Source: Vanessa cardui
Lineage: Eukaryota; Arthropoda; Insecta; Lepidoptera; Nymphalidae
DNA length: 64,000 nt
Assembly: GCF_905220365.1 (NCBI RefSeq)
Contig: NC_061153.1
Location: 4,112,001-4,176,000 of the forward strand
Direction of reading: 5' to 3'
The notes under the pieces are model-generated. The model did no database searches. It saw nothing but the letters and a program-made list of their open reading frames with translations, and was not told the DNA's origin. Positions within the stretch are counted from its first letter, which is position 1. Each line of letters begins with the position of its first letter. Of the stretch, positions 1 through 10,335 are shown piece by piece. The translations under genes were made by a program, and so were the position numbers.

Positions 1-602
1 ACGCCTTCTGCCTAACTTCGGAATAGCAATCTCGCTTGCTATCCGAATGGATGTTGTGTAGGCTTCGATCAGATTCTCTATCTCCTCTCCGGAAACAATG
101 GCATCTATTCTCTCCGACGTAACGTTCATCTCTGTGAGCGAAGAAAGGAATGTCTCTCTGAACGCTGACCAGTCCGCCTTCTTGGTGTTATACACCCTGG
201 TCGTTGGAATGGGCGCTGGTTGTAGCCTCCCGCCTAGTACCAGTGTGTATGTTATGGCATTGTGGTCTTATGTGATCGGCGTTGCGTCCACCTTCCAGTC
301 CCATATCTTCCCCAACAAAGACGAACTACAGGCGGTTACGTCCACAATGCTGGTGCAGTGCCTATTGTCTCTCCAAACCTCGAACGTCGGGGTTTGTCCG
401 GTGTTGAGGATGTGGTAGTCCATTTCGTTGAGGAAGGCGCAGTATTCCGTCCCTCCCTGGTCCTCTGAGGCGCTACCCCACCAGTAGCTCCAAGCGTTGA
501 TGTCTCCCGCTACAAGGGTATTTGGCGTGTTCAGGGTGTTAGCTATTACTTTAGTTCTATCAATGTAGGGCCCGATGTCGACATTCCCGTCAAAGTAGTA
601 GA
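1..602 (-). pseudogene. R1-clade LINE ORF2, endonuclease C-terminal part (fragment)
   Basis: Read on the minus strand, this is the second half of an APE-type endonuclease of an R1-clade non-LTR retrotransposon, the enzyme that nicks target DNA before reverse transcription. Visible motifs are the GDINAWSYWWGS block and, near 268, the expected S-D-H-N-A block. The serine codon of that block is a TAA stop at 268-270 (TCA to TAA would be one change), after which the frame stays open to the window edge. The first half of the same endonuclease lies at 6092-6430, separated by the Z1 insertion. Removing Z1 and one TSD copy restores the frame. The rest of the element lies outside the window to the left. 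The family level is confident; the exact R1 subfamily is not. Confidence 0.8.
597..602. repeat. Target-site duplication of Z1, left copy (AGTAGA)
   Basis: AGTAGA here matches AGTAGA at 6086-6091, directly flanking the Z1 element. The endonuclease frame on the minus strand rejoins when one copy and the element are removed. Confidence 0.8.
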
Positions 603-1425
603 ATAGCTGGTAACACTGCTCTGGGTGACATGTCAAATTTGAATTTCTTTTAAATATTTTAAATTATTTAGTTTTAAGTGTTTTAATTCCAATTAATAGT
701 AGTAATTCTGTATTACAATTCTTCAAAAAAGTGTCAATAGTGTTTGTGACGCATATACGCAACTAAATCGGAACAAAAGAAGAATCGAGTCGATTGTCAT
801 ACTCTAACGGCCGCTTAACTTGAAATTTACGTAAACCCGGGGAGTATTTAGTTTTAAACTTTTATTTACTATTTTTTACACGTTCTAAACCTAATTCGAA
901 CAAGGCTTACATGTTGTGGACAGCATCTGCCTTCTCCTTTGGCGTGATTACTGTCTCACTTTGCTTGACAATTAGTTGGAAGCAAGGTTGAAGATTTTAA
1001 CATAGCCCTCAGATAGTTCTTCACAATATTTGTGCTGTGCATAGGACCCAGCTTATTTTGTAAGCTGTAATCCTTGAGTTCAGTACATACTAAGCTTAAA
1101 ATATTGTTTGAAGTAGTTGACAAGTGAATAACTAAATACCTACATATTTATAAAAGTAAAATAATTAAAAATATTATATGTGATTAACCTAGTGTACCTT
1201 TTGTAACTGGAATATCATAGTATAAAATATTATATTATATTACTTAACATGGGACAAATTCATTGCTATTACCTTAATTGATAGTATATAAGTAATCACA
1301 TTTTGTTATATCACCTATTATTAAAATAATCAATCAGGCATAGATTTGTACAATCCTGATTATATTAAATCTCTCTGCAATAGCATTTAAAAATACATAT
1401 TTAAATTATTTTACAGTTAAACAAC
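603..1425 (+). other. 5' untranslated region of Z1, no gene seen
   Basis: AT-rich sequence between the left TSD and the first ATG of ORF1. I translated the more GC-rich part (about 780-1080) and found no PHD finger or other domain. It probably holds the internal promoter of the LINE, but I can point to no specific motif. Confidence 0.5.
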
Positions 1426-3019
1426 ATGGAGTATACTATTATGACCCGGAAAACTTCAATAAAAGATATGGAAGCCAAATTCCAACTCACCCTTAAAGAA
1501 TTAAAATCCTCTAAAGAGTTAAGCAGACAACTTCTTCAAGAGCGTGAGGACAGTGAAGAAGAGATCAAAAAAATTGTTAATAAAAACACAGAACTCAAAA
1601 GTGAGCTAGCCAAGTTGAATGAACATTGCTTAGATGTTGTTAGCGAGCGGGACAATCTTCTTAAAATTGTGACCTCATTTAAAGAGTGTAGCGATGAACA
1701 TGAAAGAGCTTTGAGTCGCATTTCAGAACTGGAAGTTAGTCTTTTAAATGCTCAAAAATCAGAGAAAGAATTAGAACAAATTAAAACAAGCCAGAAATGT
1801 TATGCGACTGAGAGTTTGTATAATGAATTAGTTACACAAGACTCTGACTGTAACACCTCCTTGCAGGAGTCTAAAATTAATTATAAATATATGAATACAC
1901 ATAACAAATTAAAAAATACATAAAATTAAATAAATTTATTAATAAAACAAAAAAAATGATTAATAATACTCATAAGTATCAATATATATACAAAATGAGA
2001 AAGGACCGCTCACATTTGATTAATAAAATAAAATCATGTAATAATAAATTGCAAAATAAAAAAATAATGTATGACACTAATATTGAACAAATGCAACTAG
2101 AAATTTTTAGCCTACAGAAAACTTTAGATTTTGTTAATAAAAAATATGACTTGGCTCAAAAACAGATAGAGGAACATATACATGCAGCCAACAATCTTCT
2201 TGAGCTATGTACATCCAACTTGGAAAAATTTGAATCCCTATCAAATAAATGCATATTTATCTATATATATCTATCAAATAAATATGTATGTAACTGCTTG
2301 CATACTCAAGAAAATGAGTTGGCTGCTACTAGTACTAATAATACCACAACAACCTACTACAACCTATCAAGTTGAGTCAATGTTCATCAAAAATCCACAA
2401 CCACAATAGACTGGGGTTAGGAATTAATAAAAATGTTAAAAATGTTATAGTAGTATCTGATAAGTTAGGTCAGGGCTTTGGCTCAATACTAAAAAGTGAG
2501 GTAGAAAATGTATTCAATACATGTACACCCGGGGCAAGCTATCAGTACCAAATAAATAAGATAAGTTCTATGCATCTGGATTCCACTAATATAGTTGTTT
2601 TAATGCATGGTGACAGCTTGTCTCTGAATAAAAAGAATTTAATTAAGGATACAAAATTATTGCTTGAAATTCAAAATCAAAAGAAATGTAAATTAATAAT
2701 TAGTAAATTTCCATATTCGCACACCTTGACAGATACACAGAACTTACATATTTATGATTTAAATGTATGTTTATACAATGTGACTCGACATTGTAGTAAT
2801 GATGTCATGTTATTTGATATTAATAAATTCATTTATAGGTTTAAGTTGACAGAGGGTACTATGTATCTACCAATTAAATCCAGAAGACAACTTGGTAACC
2901 TAATTGCTTACAATATTCATAATTATTTTATGTGTAATGTTACCAAGGATGATATATATAATAATAACCTAATTACATTAACACTGACAAAAGTAAGGAT
3001 ATTAAAATTCATAGTTTAA
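1426..3019 (+). pseudogene. Z1 ORF1: coiled-coil plus degenerate SGNH/esterase-like protein (broken)
   Basis: ORF1 of CR1-type LINEs encodes a nucleic-acid-binding protein, often with an esterase-like domain. The first piece (1426-1923, true ATG) is a lysine/glutamate-rich coiled coil of about 150 residues. The second (1956-2375) continues the coiled coil in another frame and carries an AT-rich microsatellite-like insertion near 2255-2290. The third (2372-3019) resembles an SGNH hydrolase: an opening VVSDKLGQGFGSIL block where GDS is usual, a central LLLEI/IISKFPYSHT region, and a closing S-R-R-Q-L-G-N block. The catalytic serine motif is not canonical. Three reading frames show that it is frameshifted. 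ORF2 follows about 10 bp downstream. Confidence 0.65.
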
Positions 3020-3029
3020 ACTGAATAAA

Positions 3030-5841
3030 ATGACAAAACCTTTCCCCTTTTACTTAAATATTATACATCAAAATATACAGGGCATAGGTTACAAAACTCA
3101 TGTATTTTGTTTCATAGAGCATTGGATTAAAGGTTTTGACATATTTAATATCCCAAACTTTAAATTGTCAAGTACATTCGTAAGAGGGAATGCTATTCGC
3201 GGTGGGTCATTAATATTAAATCTCGAAATGATATTGTGGCTCTCTCTGTCGAACGTACTATCGAATTATCCTGCGTGGAATTTCCGCAGTACATTATAGT
3301 ATGCGTGTACCGGCCCCCATCGGGAGATTTTTGCTTATTTGAGACCACTATGGAGGATGTTCTTAAAAAGATAAGCGAAAGTAATAAATATATAATTGTA
3401 TGTGGCGACTTTTACGTAGACTTATTAAAAGCTACTTCGCTGAGTGTTCGATTAGTCACATTGTTTAGGTCATTTAATTTAACGCACCGAGTTAATGAAC
3501 CAACACGAATAACCAACGATACTTCTACGTGAATTGACAATGTGTTTTGTGACTGTGAAATATATGAATTTTCAATTATAAATAATTTAACTTCTGATCA
3601 CTGTGGTCAGAAGTTTTCTTTAGAACACAAATAAATTATTCATTCAAAAAAAATAATGTACAGGCCAATAATGGCTCATAAAGTAAACTGTTTTAAAGAT
3701 ATTGTGGTGTGTAAATTAGCTTATTTAGATCTAACGACACAAGATCCAAATGAACTTTATAATTCATTTTTTGAATTAATATTAATAGAATTTAATAAAA
3801 TATTCAAAATGAAATCATTTTATAATAATACAAAATTGAAGTTTAGTGACTGGGCTACTATTGGTATATATAAAAGCAGAAATAAATTATACGACCTATA
3901 TGGTATGAAGCAGTGGAATCAAAACGAAGCCTTTCTAGGATATGTCAATAAATATTCCAAAATATTTAAAACAGTATGTATTTATGCTAAGTATTTATAC
4001 ATAAAGAACAAAATTTTGACTTCCGATAATAGAATAAAGGCCACTTGGGACATTATTGGAAGTGTTAGTGGAAAACCTAAAAAGGAAAGTATACCTATTA
4101 AATTAAACACAGGCAGTAAATACACAAATTCTGATTTGGAAGTTGCAAATTTATTTGAAATATTTTTTGATAACATACCTAATAAAATAACATCTCATTT
4201 AAAATCGTCTACATTAGATGCAGCTACATTGTTAAATAAACATATTTCTAAATGCGTTATTGATTTTTCTTTTGAAACAGTTTCTGCAATAGATGTTATA
4301 AAAGTATTTAAAACACTCAATATTAAAAAAACTAACGACGTATGGGGCATTTCGGTAAAATTCATAAATAACATCATACACGATATTGCTCCGTATATAG
4401 AAGTAATTTTAAACAAGAGTTTGGACACGGGTTCATTTCCTGACTTGTTAAAATTAAAGTCTTACCACTTTTTAAGAATGGAAATACGAGCGATCCTAGT
4501 TATTACAGGCCTATTTCAATACTCCCATCTTTAAGTAAAATTTTCGAAAAAAATATTTTAAATCAACTTCTTATCCATTTTGGTACAAATAAAATTTTTC
4601 ATAGTGAGCAATTTGGTTTTACAAGAGGTCGATCAACAACTGATGCGGGAATCGCGCTTCTTAAGCATATTTACGATGCTTGGGAGAAATCACAGAATGC
4701 TATTGGAGTATTCTGTGATTTATCTAAAGCATTCGATTGTGTAGAACACGAGACGCTTCTTTATAAGCTCAAATATTACGGCGTTAAAGGTAGGGCTCTT
4801 GATCTCATTGCTTCATACTTAAGTCAAAGAATCCAGCAAGTTTTCATTAATGGAATAAAGTCTACTGGATCTACGCTAAAAATGGGTGTTCCACAAGGTT
4901 CAATTTTGGGTCCTTTTCTATTCCTAGTATATATAAATGACCTTCCTTTCTTTGTTAAAGGTATTTGTGATATAGTATTGTTTGCTGACGATACTTCACT
5001 GATTTTTAAGGTTAACAGGAAAAAAACTAACTATGACGATGTGAACGGTGCCTTATCACAGATACAAGATTGGTTTAATGTAAATAATTTGGTTTTGAAT
5101 ACTCAAAAAACAAAATGTGTAGTTTTTACCCTACCCAATGTTAGGAAGCAAAATTATAATATATATTTAAGCTGTAGCCCGCTTGATGTAACCGATACTA
5201 CCGTGTTCTTGGGAATAGAATTGGATTCCAGACTTCAGTGGAGTCCCCATTTGTCGTCCCTAACAGGGAGACTCAGCTCCGTAGCATACGCGGTTAGAAA
5301 AGTTAGACAACTAACTGATATTGATACCGCTCGTTTAGTTTATTTTGGTTATTTTCACAGTATTATGTCATATGACATATTACTTTGGGGTAACGCTGCA
5401 GACATTGAATCTGTCTTTATTTTACAAAAGAGAGCAATTCGGTTTATTTATAATCCTGGAGCTAGAGACTCTCTTCGGGATGTTTTTAACAGAGTAGGAA
5501 TACTCGCTGTTGCGTCGCAATATATTTACAACAATATCATGTATATTCACAGTAACATTGATAACTTTGATAAAATCAGTGATAATCATTGTATATGCAC
5601 TAGAAGTAAGGATAAGCTTATAACGCCAAGTTTCCGACTCCGCAAAGTCAATAAATCTTTCTTGGGGCAAGGTATCCCCAAGGTAATCCCCAATAAGGTA
5701 GGGTATTTCTATAATAAAATTCCACAGAAATTTTTAACTTTGCCGTCTCGTAAATTCAAATCGTTTATAAAAAATACATTGGTGAAAAAGGCGTATTATT
5801 CGAAACAAGATTTTGTAGATGATAATAAAGCGTGGAATTAA
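3030..5841 (+). pseudogene. Z1 ORF2: endonuclease-reverse transcriptase (broken)
   Basis: The N-terminus (3030 on) is an APE endonuclease (LNIIHQNIQGIG start, VCVYRPPSGDF, VCGDF blocks). Compared with Z2 it has lost 36 bp near 3087 and more near 3215. An in-frame TGA ends the piece at 3530-3532, and a TAA follows near 3632. From 3656 the linker/RT N-terminal region is open to about 4455, where a frameshift occurs. From about 4460 to 5841 the frame is uninterrupted and holds the RT core: YRPISILP, the DLSKAFD catalytic motif, GVPQGSILGP and the FADD active site near 4984. The C-terminal thumb ends KAWN, followed by TAA. No RNase H domain is visible, as expected for CR1-type LINEs. Confidence 0.8.
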
Positions 5842-6085
5842 TACCTGTTGACTTCCAGGCAGGATATATTAATTTAATAATTGTATTAACTTAAAAATTA
5901 ACTAACATGACTGTATTTTTTTAAATGTTGAAAAAGAGTAACTACTGAGTTTCTTGCCGGTTCTTCTCGGTAGAATCTACTTTCCGAACCGGTGGTAGCT
6001 TCACTTAATTGTTAAATGACGGTTCAAAAGTGCTTGTAAAAGCCCACTTGAATAAAGTATATTTTGATTGATATTTTGATTTTTG
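5842..6085 (+). other. Z1 3' untranslated region and tail
   Basis: A conserved 3' end with a GC-richer block (CTTGCCGGTTCTTCTCGG) likely to fold, followed by AATAAAGTATATTTTGATTG repeats. Near-identical sequence occurs inverted at 32995-33235, and a diverged form at 54190-54360. This is the region that the element's own reverse transcriptase normally recognises. Confidence 0.7.
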
Positions 6086-6091
6086 AGTAGA
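6086..6091. repeat. Target-site duplication of Z1, right copy (AGTAGA)
   Basis: Second copy of the 6-bp duplication; see 597-602. Confidence 0.8.
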
Positions 6092-6430
6092 CCGAGATTG
6101 CTCCGAGTCTGAAGCTTCCGATCTCCAGTATCGCTGCTGCCTCGGTTTCGGAGACCAACTGAGGGTCTTGTATGACTCTCAACCGGTCGTCGAAGACGAT
6201 TATTGCAGCTTTCACTGGGTTACGGCTGTGGATGTTTTGGGTGCACTGGATGACTCTTGTGCCGGGGTATTGCTTGACACTACCGCTTGAACCCGTATAT
6301 GGTTCCTGCACCAGTGCCATGGCTATGCCCCTTACCTCGTTAAGCTTCAGCAGCTCAGCCATTGCTTGTTTCGAGCGCTGGAGATTATATTGTATAATCC
6401 CCAGTCTCGTTCCACCTCTCCTTTGTTGAC
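6092..6430 (-). pseudogene. R1-clade LINE ORF2, endonuclease N-terminal part
   Basis: On the minus strand the frame reads GTRLGIIQYNLQRSK, then ALVQEPYTG (the catalytic glutamate block) and AAIIVFDDRL up to SVY. There it is cut by Z1 and continues at 602-1 with YFDGNVDIGPY. The sequence is GC-richer than its surroundings. Upstream on the minus strand is not the expected ORF1 but what looks like the 3' end of another R1-type element (6431-7125). Confidence 0.8.
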
Positions 6431-6772
6431 GCAGGGTAAATCTTCATAGATACCCGACTCCTGGGGGGGAGGTCGGGTTATGTGAGATTGTACTCACTAA
6501 AACCCCCTGCGATGGCCGCCACAGCACAGAAAACGGAGAGGCTACGGGATCTTTCGCAGCACGTCCGCGGCCTCTCCCGTGCGTTGCTCCGCTCGTGGCT
6601 TGCGGAGCCCTTCTCAGGAGGGCGAAGATGGTCTCGCCCTCCCCGCACCCCTCGCTGGTGCGTACACCGGCAGTCCGGGGCCATACCGGACTGCGGTCCT
6701 CCTCTCGGCCGTATGAAAACGGATGCGTGAGACCCCCATCTCACGCACCCACGGCCGGAGGGATTGCCCTAT
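6431..6772 (-). other. R1-type 3' untranslated region, GC-rich, with a hairpin
   Basis: The GC content is strikingly high compared with the rest of the window. Several open frames run through both strands, but none shows a domain. On the minus strand it follows the stop of the R1-type ORF2 C-terminus and precedes the endonuclease start. At about 6448-6478 a CCCGAC...GTCGGG inverted repeat could form a hairpin of about 9 bp. I read it as the 3' UTR of an R1-type element. Confidence 0.5.
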
Positions 6773-7125
6773 TTATTCTGCCCCGGGCACTGGGGCTTGG
6801 AGGCCGTGAAGGCGACCCGCAGGTCGTCTCTGCCGGGCAGGATCGGCCCTCTCCCAAGCCCGCCCCGCAGTCTCCTTCTGGACCATGACGGTCTCACAGA
6901 AGTTGACTACGGCCTCCCCTGCGTAGCATCGCCGACACGACTGCTCGCAGGGAGAGATTTCGCCCGATTTGCTGGACCAAGACTTGCCTTTCCGCGGTCC
7001 ATGCGGGACACGCCTCTAGCGTGTGTTGGGCATCGTCTTGGTCCGCCCCGCAGTGGTGGAAACCGCCGTCGCCTCGCGTCCGATCCTACACAGGTACTCT
7101 CCAAAGCAACCGTGACCGGTCTTAA
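6773..7125 (-). pseudogene. R1-clade LINE ORF2 C-terminal zinc-finger end (fragment)
   Basis: Reading from 7125 leftwards gives TGHGCFGEYLCRIGRE, then a CHHCG...HTLEACPAW segment. This is the HCHC-type zinc finger typical of the C-terminus of R1/TRAS-type ORF2. A one-base frameshift occurs near the RRGEAVVNFCET segment, after which the second frame runs to a TAA at 6773-6775. Upstream the sequence changes abruptly, at about 7125, into the second CR1-like copy Z2, so the reverse-transcriptase body is missing. It lies in the same orientation as the endonuclease fragment at 6092-6430. Confidence 0.75.
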
Positions 7126-8130
7126 TATGTTTTAAATATTTTGGAATATTTATTGACATATCCTAGAAAGGCTTCGTTTTGATTCCACTGCTTCATACCA
7201 TATAGGTCGTATAATTTATTTCTGCTTTTATATATACCAATAGTAGCCCAGTCACTAAACTTCAATTTTGTATTATTATAAAATGATTTTATTTTGAATA
7301 ATTTATTAAATTCTATTAATATTAATTCAAAAAATGAATTATACAGTTCATTTAGATCTTGTGTCGTTAGATCTAAATAAGCTAATTTACACGCCACAAT
7401 ATCTTTAAAACAGTTTACTTTATGAGCCGTTATTGGCTTGTACATTATTTTTTTTGAATGAAGAATATCTTTGTGTTCTAAAGAAAACTTCTGACCACAA
7501 TGATCAGAAGTTAAATTATTTATAATTGAAAATTCATATATTTCACAGTCACAAAACACATTGTCAATTCACGTAGAAGTATCGTTGGTTATTCGTGTTG
7601 GTTCATTAACTCGGTGCGTTAAATTAAATGACCTAAACAATGTAACTAATCGAACACTCAGTGAAGTAGCTTTCAATAAGTCGACGTTAAAGTCGTCACA
7701 TACAATTATATATTTATTATTTTCGCTTATCTTTTTAAGAACATCCTCCATAGTGGTCTCAAATAAGCAAAAATCTCCCGTTGGGGGCCGGTACACGCAT
7801 ACTATAATGTACTGCGGAAATTCCACGCAGGATAATTCTATAGTAAGTTCGACAGAGAGAGCCACAATATCTTTTCGAGATTTACAAACGATATCATTCC
7901 GTACTAATATTAATGAGCCACCGCGAATAGCATTCCCTCTCAAGATTGTACTTGACAATTTAAAGTTTGGGATATTAAATATGTCAAAACTTTTAATCCA
8001 ATGCTCTGTGAAACAAAATACATGAGTTTTGTAATATTCTGAAAATAATTCTATTTCATGATCTTTGCCACCTATGCCCTGTATATTTTGATGTATAATA
8101 TTTAAGTAAGAGGGCATAGGTTATGTCATA
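7126..8130 (-). pseudogene. Z2: partial inverted copy of the Z1 family, ORF2 endonuclease and linker
   Basis: Minus-strand copy closely matching Z1 3030-3975. It starts at an ATG-ACA-TAA variant of the ORF2 start near 8117 and covers the whole endonuclease (HQNIQGIGGKDHEIELF, VCVYRPPTGDF, a VCDDFN block) and the linker to SKIFKT. It has the 12 codons that Z1 lost near 3087. It carries the same in-frame TGA as Z1, at 7570-7572, but not the later Z1 stop. It ends internally at 7126, without reverse transcriptase or 3' tail, so it is a rearranged fragment rather than an ordinary 5'-truncated insertion. Confidence 0.8.
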
Positions 8131-8749
8131 GAAACAACAATAGGTATATTTTAGAAATTTATAAGAACCATTTATCTGTATATAACTTGACTACATTTAA
8201 TAATGCGATAAATGGATCTTTTTTATATTTTATATTATATTGTATTCTATCATCATGTTCGTAAAATCTTCTGGGTAATTATTATTTTCTTTATAAAAGA
8301 ATCACTTCACTACAATGATGTTCTAGTAAACAGATATGTCATTAACGCGCAAAAAGTGAAGACTAGAAAACATCCTAATTGGGACGTTTGCCTTTAGTCG
8401 TTTTCATCATAATTATGCCAGTAATACGTTATAATACATCATAATTATGTAGTAATACGTTTTGCGTAATTAAAACATCTAGTTATCCCTTTTACTCAAT
8501 GTTTTTATCAAGCTATCCTTTTTACTTGTAATGAAATGTAAAACGGTCCCCGGCGCGGCACACTTTCTTCTGTTGTTTAGTATGAGTATAACAAATCTGT
8601 TTATTAGAATATCCTTCACTACAAAATTAACTTTTCACATAAATTAAATTTTTACATGTTTTTATTTTACTATAAATTAACGTAGTACTTATTGAAATGT
8701 AATACAGAAAAATGCTAATAAACATAAAAAAAACATTCGAGTCAAAAAA
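8131..8749. other. Unassigned AT-rich spacer
   Basis: No coding frame of interest. A short open frame at 8212-8397 has no recognisable domain. A GC-richer patch near 8545-8570 (GTCCCCGGCGCGGC) is unexplained. Confidence 0.4.
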
Positions 8750-9220
8750 AACAAACACGAAAGCTAGCGGTGCTTCGCTGTAAGCTCCCAGAAATAATTC
8801 CTAATTATGTATAAAAAGTGAAATTAGTGGTTTTAATTATTGTGAATAATAACAATAAAATACGTTCAGTTCTAGTTTTAATTTTAACAGTGTTATAAAG
8901 TGTAATTATCATTGAAACTTGAAAAAAGAAAACAATTGAAACAAAAAACGGTTACAAATTTTGTGCAATTCTAGTGTTTTTGATAGAAACGCGTAAGCGA
9001 CGTATTTTGCATGGCGCTTACGTCCTTTCTTTCGCTAAGATAGCGACAAGAAGCTATTCTCAGTATTTTATAGATCCGTGCTGCGTATTCGCCGCATATT
9101 TATTTCGGAACATTTTAACGCGTTATGCTTTATTGCGTGCTGTAAGCGCTTAAAGTACTCTAACTGATATTCAAATAATAGCGTCTATTTTTTATTTTTT
9201 AACGGTTTCAAACGTGCACA

Positions 9221-10330
9221 ATGTCAACAAAAAATTGCAAAAACTGTCTCAATACTATTAAGGCTAAGGAATACCTAGAATGTTCTAAATGCCACCAGTC
9301 CTACGATTATTTATGTGCAAACGTAACGGATAAGCGAATTAAATCTATGAACTCAACGCAAAAGATGAATTGGAAATGTTCCGATTGTATTAATAAACAT
9401 CCCAAAGGCAATACACCCGTAACCCCGTTGCAACCTGCACTCTTAAATATTGTCTCTAAAAAAGACAACGATGATGCGAACGACCCAATCTCGTTGAACG
9501 ATCCTAATGTTACACTGCGAAATAAAATTTCTGTAAGCCAAAGTCATGCTTTAATAAATAATGCTGACAACGATACGCAAATTTCAATTAACTCCGTGAG
9601 AGACATAATTAAACAAGAAATAAAAAATGCCCTTAAAGAAGTAGTTACGGAACAGTTTGCTAAGATGAACGACGTTTTGTCAAGCTTTCAACAATCCCTT
9701 AACTTCTTTAATGATCAATACGAGTTAATGAAAGTATCTCTAGAGGAAAAATCTTCAAAAATTGAAAAACTTGAAAAAAATAATAGCATCCTGCAAACCT
9801 CTCTTACAGACTTAACAATACGTATGAATCTCCTAGAACAACATTCAAGGTCTTGTAATATCGAACTACAAAATGTTCCCGTAAGTAAATCGGAAAACCT
9901 AATAAACACAGTATTGCAACTAAGTAAAATAGTAAACTATGATATAAAAGATGCTGACATTATTCATTGCACCAGAATCGCTAAGAAAGATACTGAGAGC
10001 AATCGACCGCGATCGATTGTTGTAAAATTTTCTAGTTCTCGTCTTCGTGATGGATACCTCGCAGCGGCTACAAAATTTAATAGAATAAACGCTAAGAATA
10101 AACTTAATACCAGTCACATCGGAATGGCAGCAGACAAAAAACAACCTATATATCTAATGGAACACCTTTCTGCTCATAACAAGGCTATACATGCAGCTGC
10201 TAGAATCAGGGCAAAAGAAATCGGCTACAGATTTGTTTGGGTACGCAACGGAAGAGTCTTCATGAGGAAAAGCAAGACAACCCGTAGTTTTTTTATAAAT
10301 AGTAAAGAAATGTTAAATTCAGTTTTCTAA
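9221..10330 (+). CDS. J1 ORF1: PHD-finger / coiled-coil / FP-type protein
   Basis: Intact 369-residue frame with a true ATG. Residues about 6-58 form a PHD-like zinc finger (C-x2-C, C-x2-C, H-x-x-Y-x-x-C, C-x2-C). Residues about 125-200 form a coiled coil. Residues about 205-365 match the baculovirus FP-like C-terminal domain seen in many insect LINE ORF1 proteins (SRSCNIELQNVP, then DIIHCTRIAKK, then YRFVWVRNGRVFMRK). The protein is expected to bind element RNA and assemble ribonucleoprotein. ORF2 opens six bases downstream in a different frame. Confidence 0.85.
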   Translation: MSTKNCKNCLNTIKAKEYLECSKCHQSYDYLCANVTDKRIKSMNSTQKMNWKCSDCINKHPKGNTPVTPLQPALLNIVSKKDNDDANDPISLNDPNVTLRNKISVSQSHALINNADNDTQISINSVRDIIKQEIKNALKEVVTEQFAKMNDVLSSFQQSLNFFNDQYELMKVSLEEKSSKIEKLEKNNSILQTSLTDLTIRMNLLEQHSRSCNIELQNVPVSKSENLINTVLQLSKIVNYDIKDADIIHCTRIAKKDTESNRPRSIVVKFSSSRLRDGYLAAATKFNRINAKNKLNTSHIGMAADKKQPIYLMEHLSAHNKAIHAAARIRAKEIGYRFVWVRNGRVFMRKSKTTRSFFINSKEMLNSVF

Positions 10331-10335
10331 TTTAG

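Larger units (their letters stand above)
603..6085 (+). mobile_element. Z1: full-length CR1-like non-LTR retrotransposon
   Basis: This 5.5 kb insertion has an 823-bp 5' untranslated region, a coiled-coil/SGNH-type ORF1, an endonuclease-reverse transcriptase ORF2, and a 3' untranslated region ending in an A/T-rich tail of TTGAT/TTTTGAT-like repeats. It is bounded by the 6-bp TSD AGTAGA and sits in the minus-strand R1-type endonuclease. The same 3' end recurs at 32995-33449 and as a 60-bp stub at 40261-40320, and a diverged relative lies at about 54181-56755. All reading frames are damaged except a long reverse-transcriptase stretch, so it is inactive. The CR1-superfamily call rests on the ORF1 and RT motifs; the subfamily (for example Zenon-like) is uncertain. 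Confidence 0.8.

Noticed and set aside
900..1100. Possible zinc-finger or host exon in the Z1 5' UTR
   Set aside because: Cysteines do not follow a PHD or other pattern in any frame, and stops are frequent.
6482..7135. Several GC-rich open frames on both strands
   Set aside because: They are shadows of the R1-type 3' UTR and ORF2 C-terminus; the real frame carries the HCHC motif on the minus strand.
8212..8397. 61-codon open frame
   Set aside because: AT-rich, no domain, no conserved neighbour.
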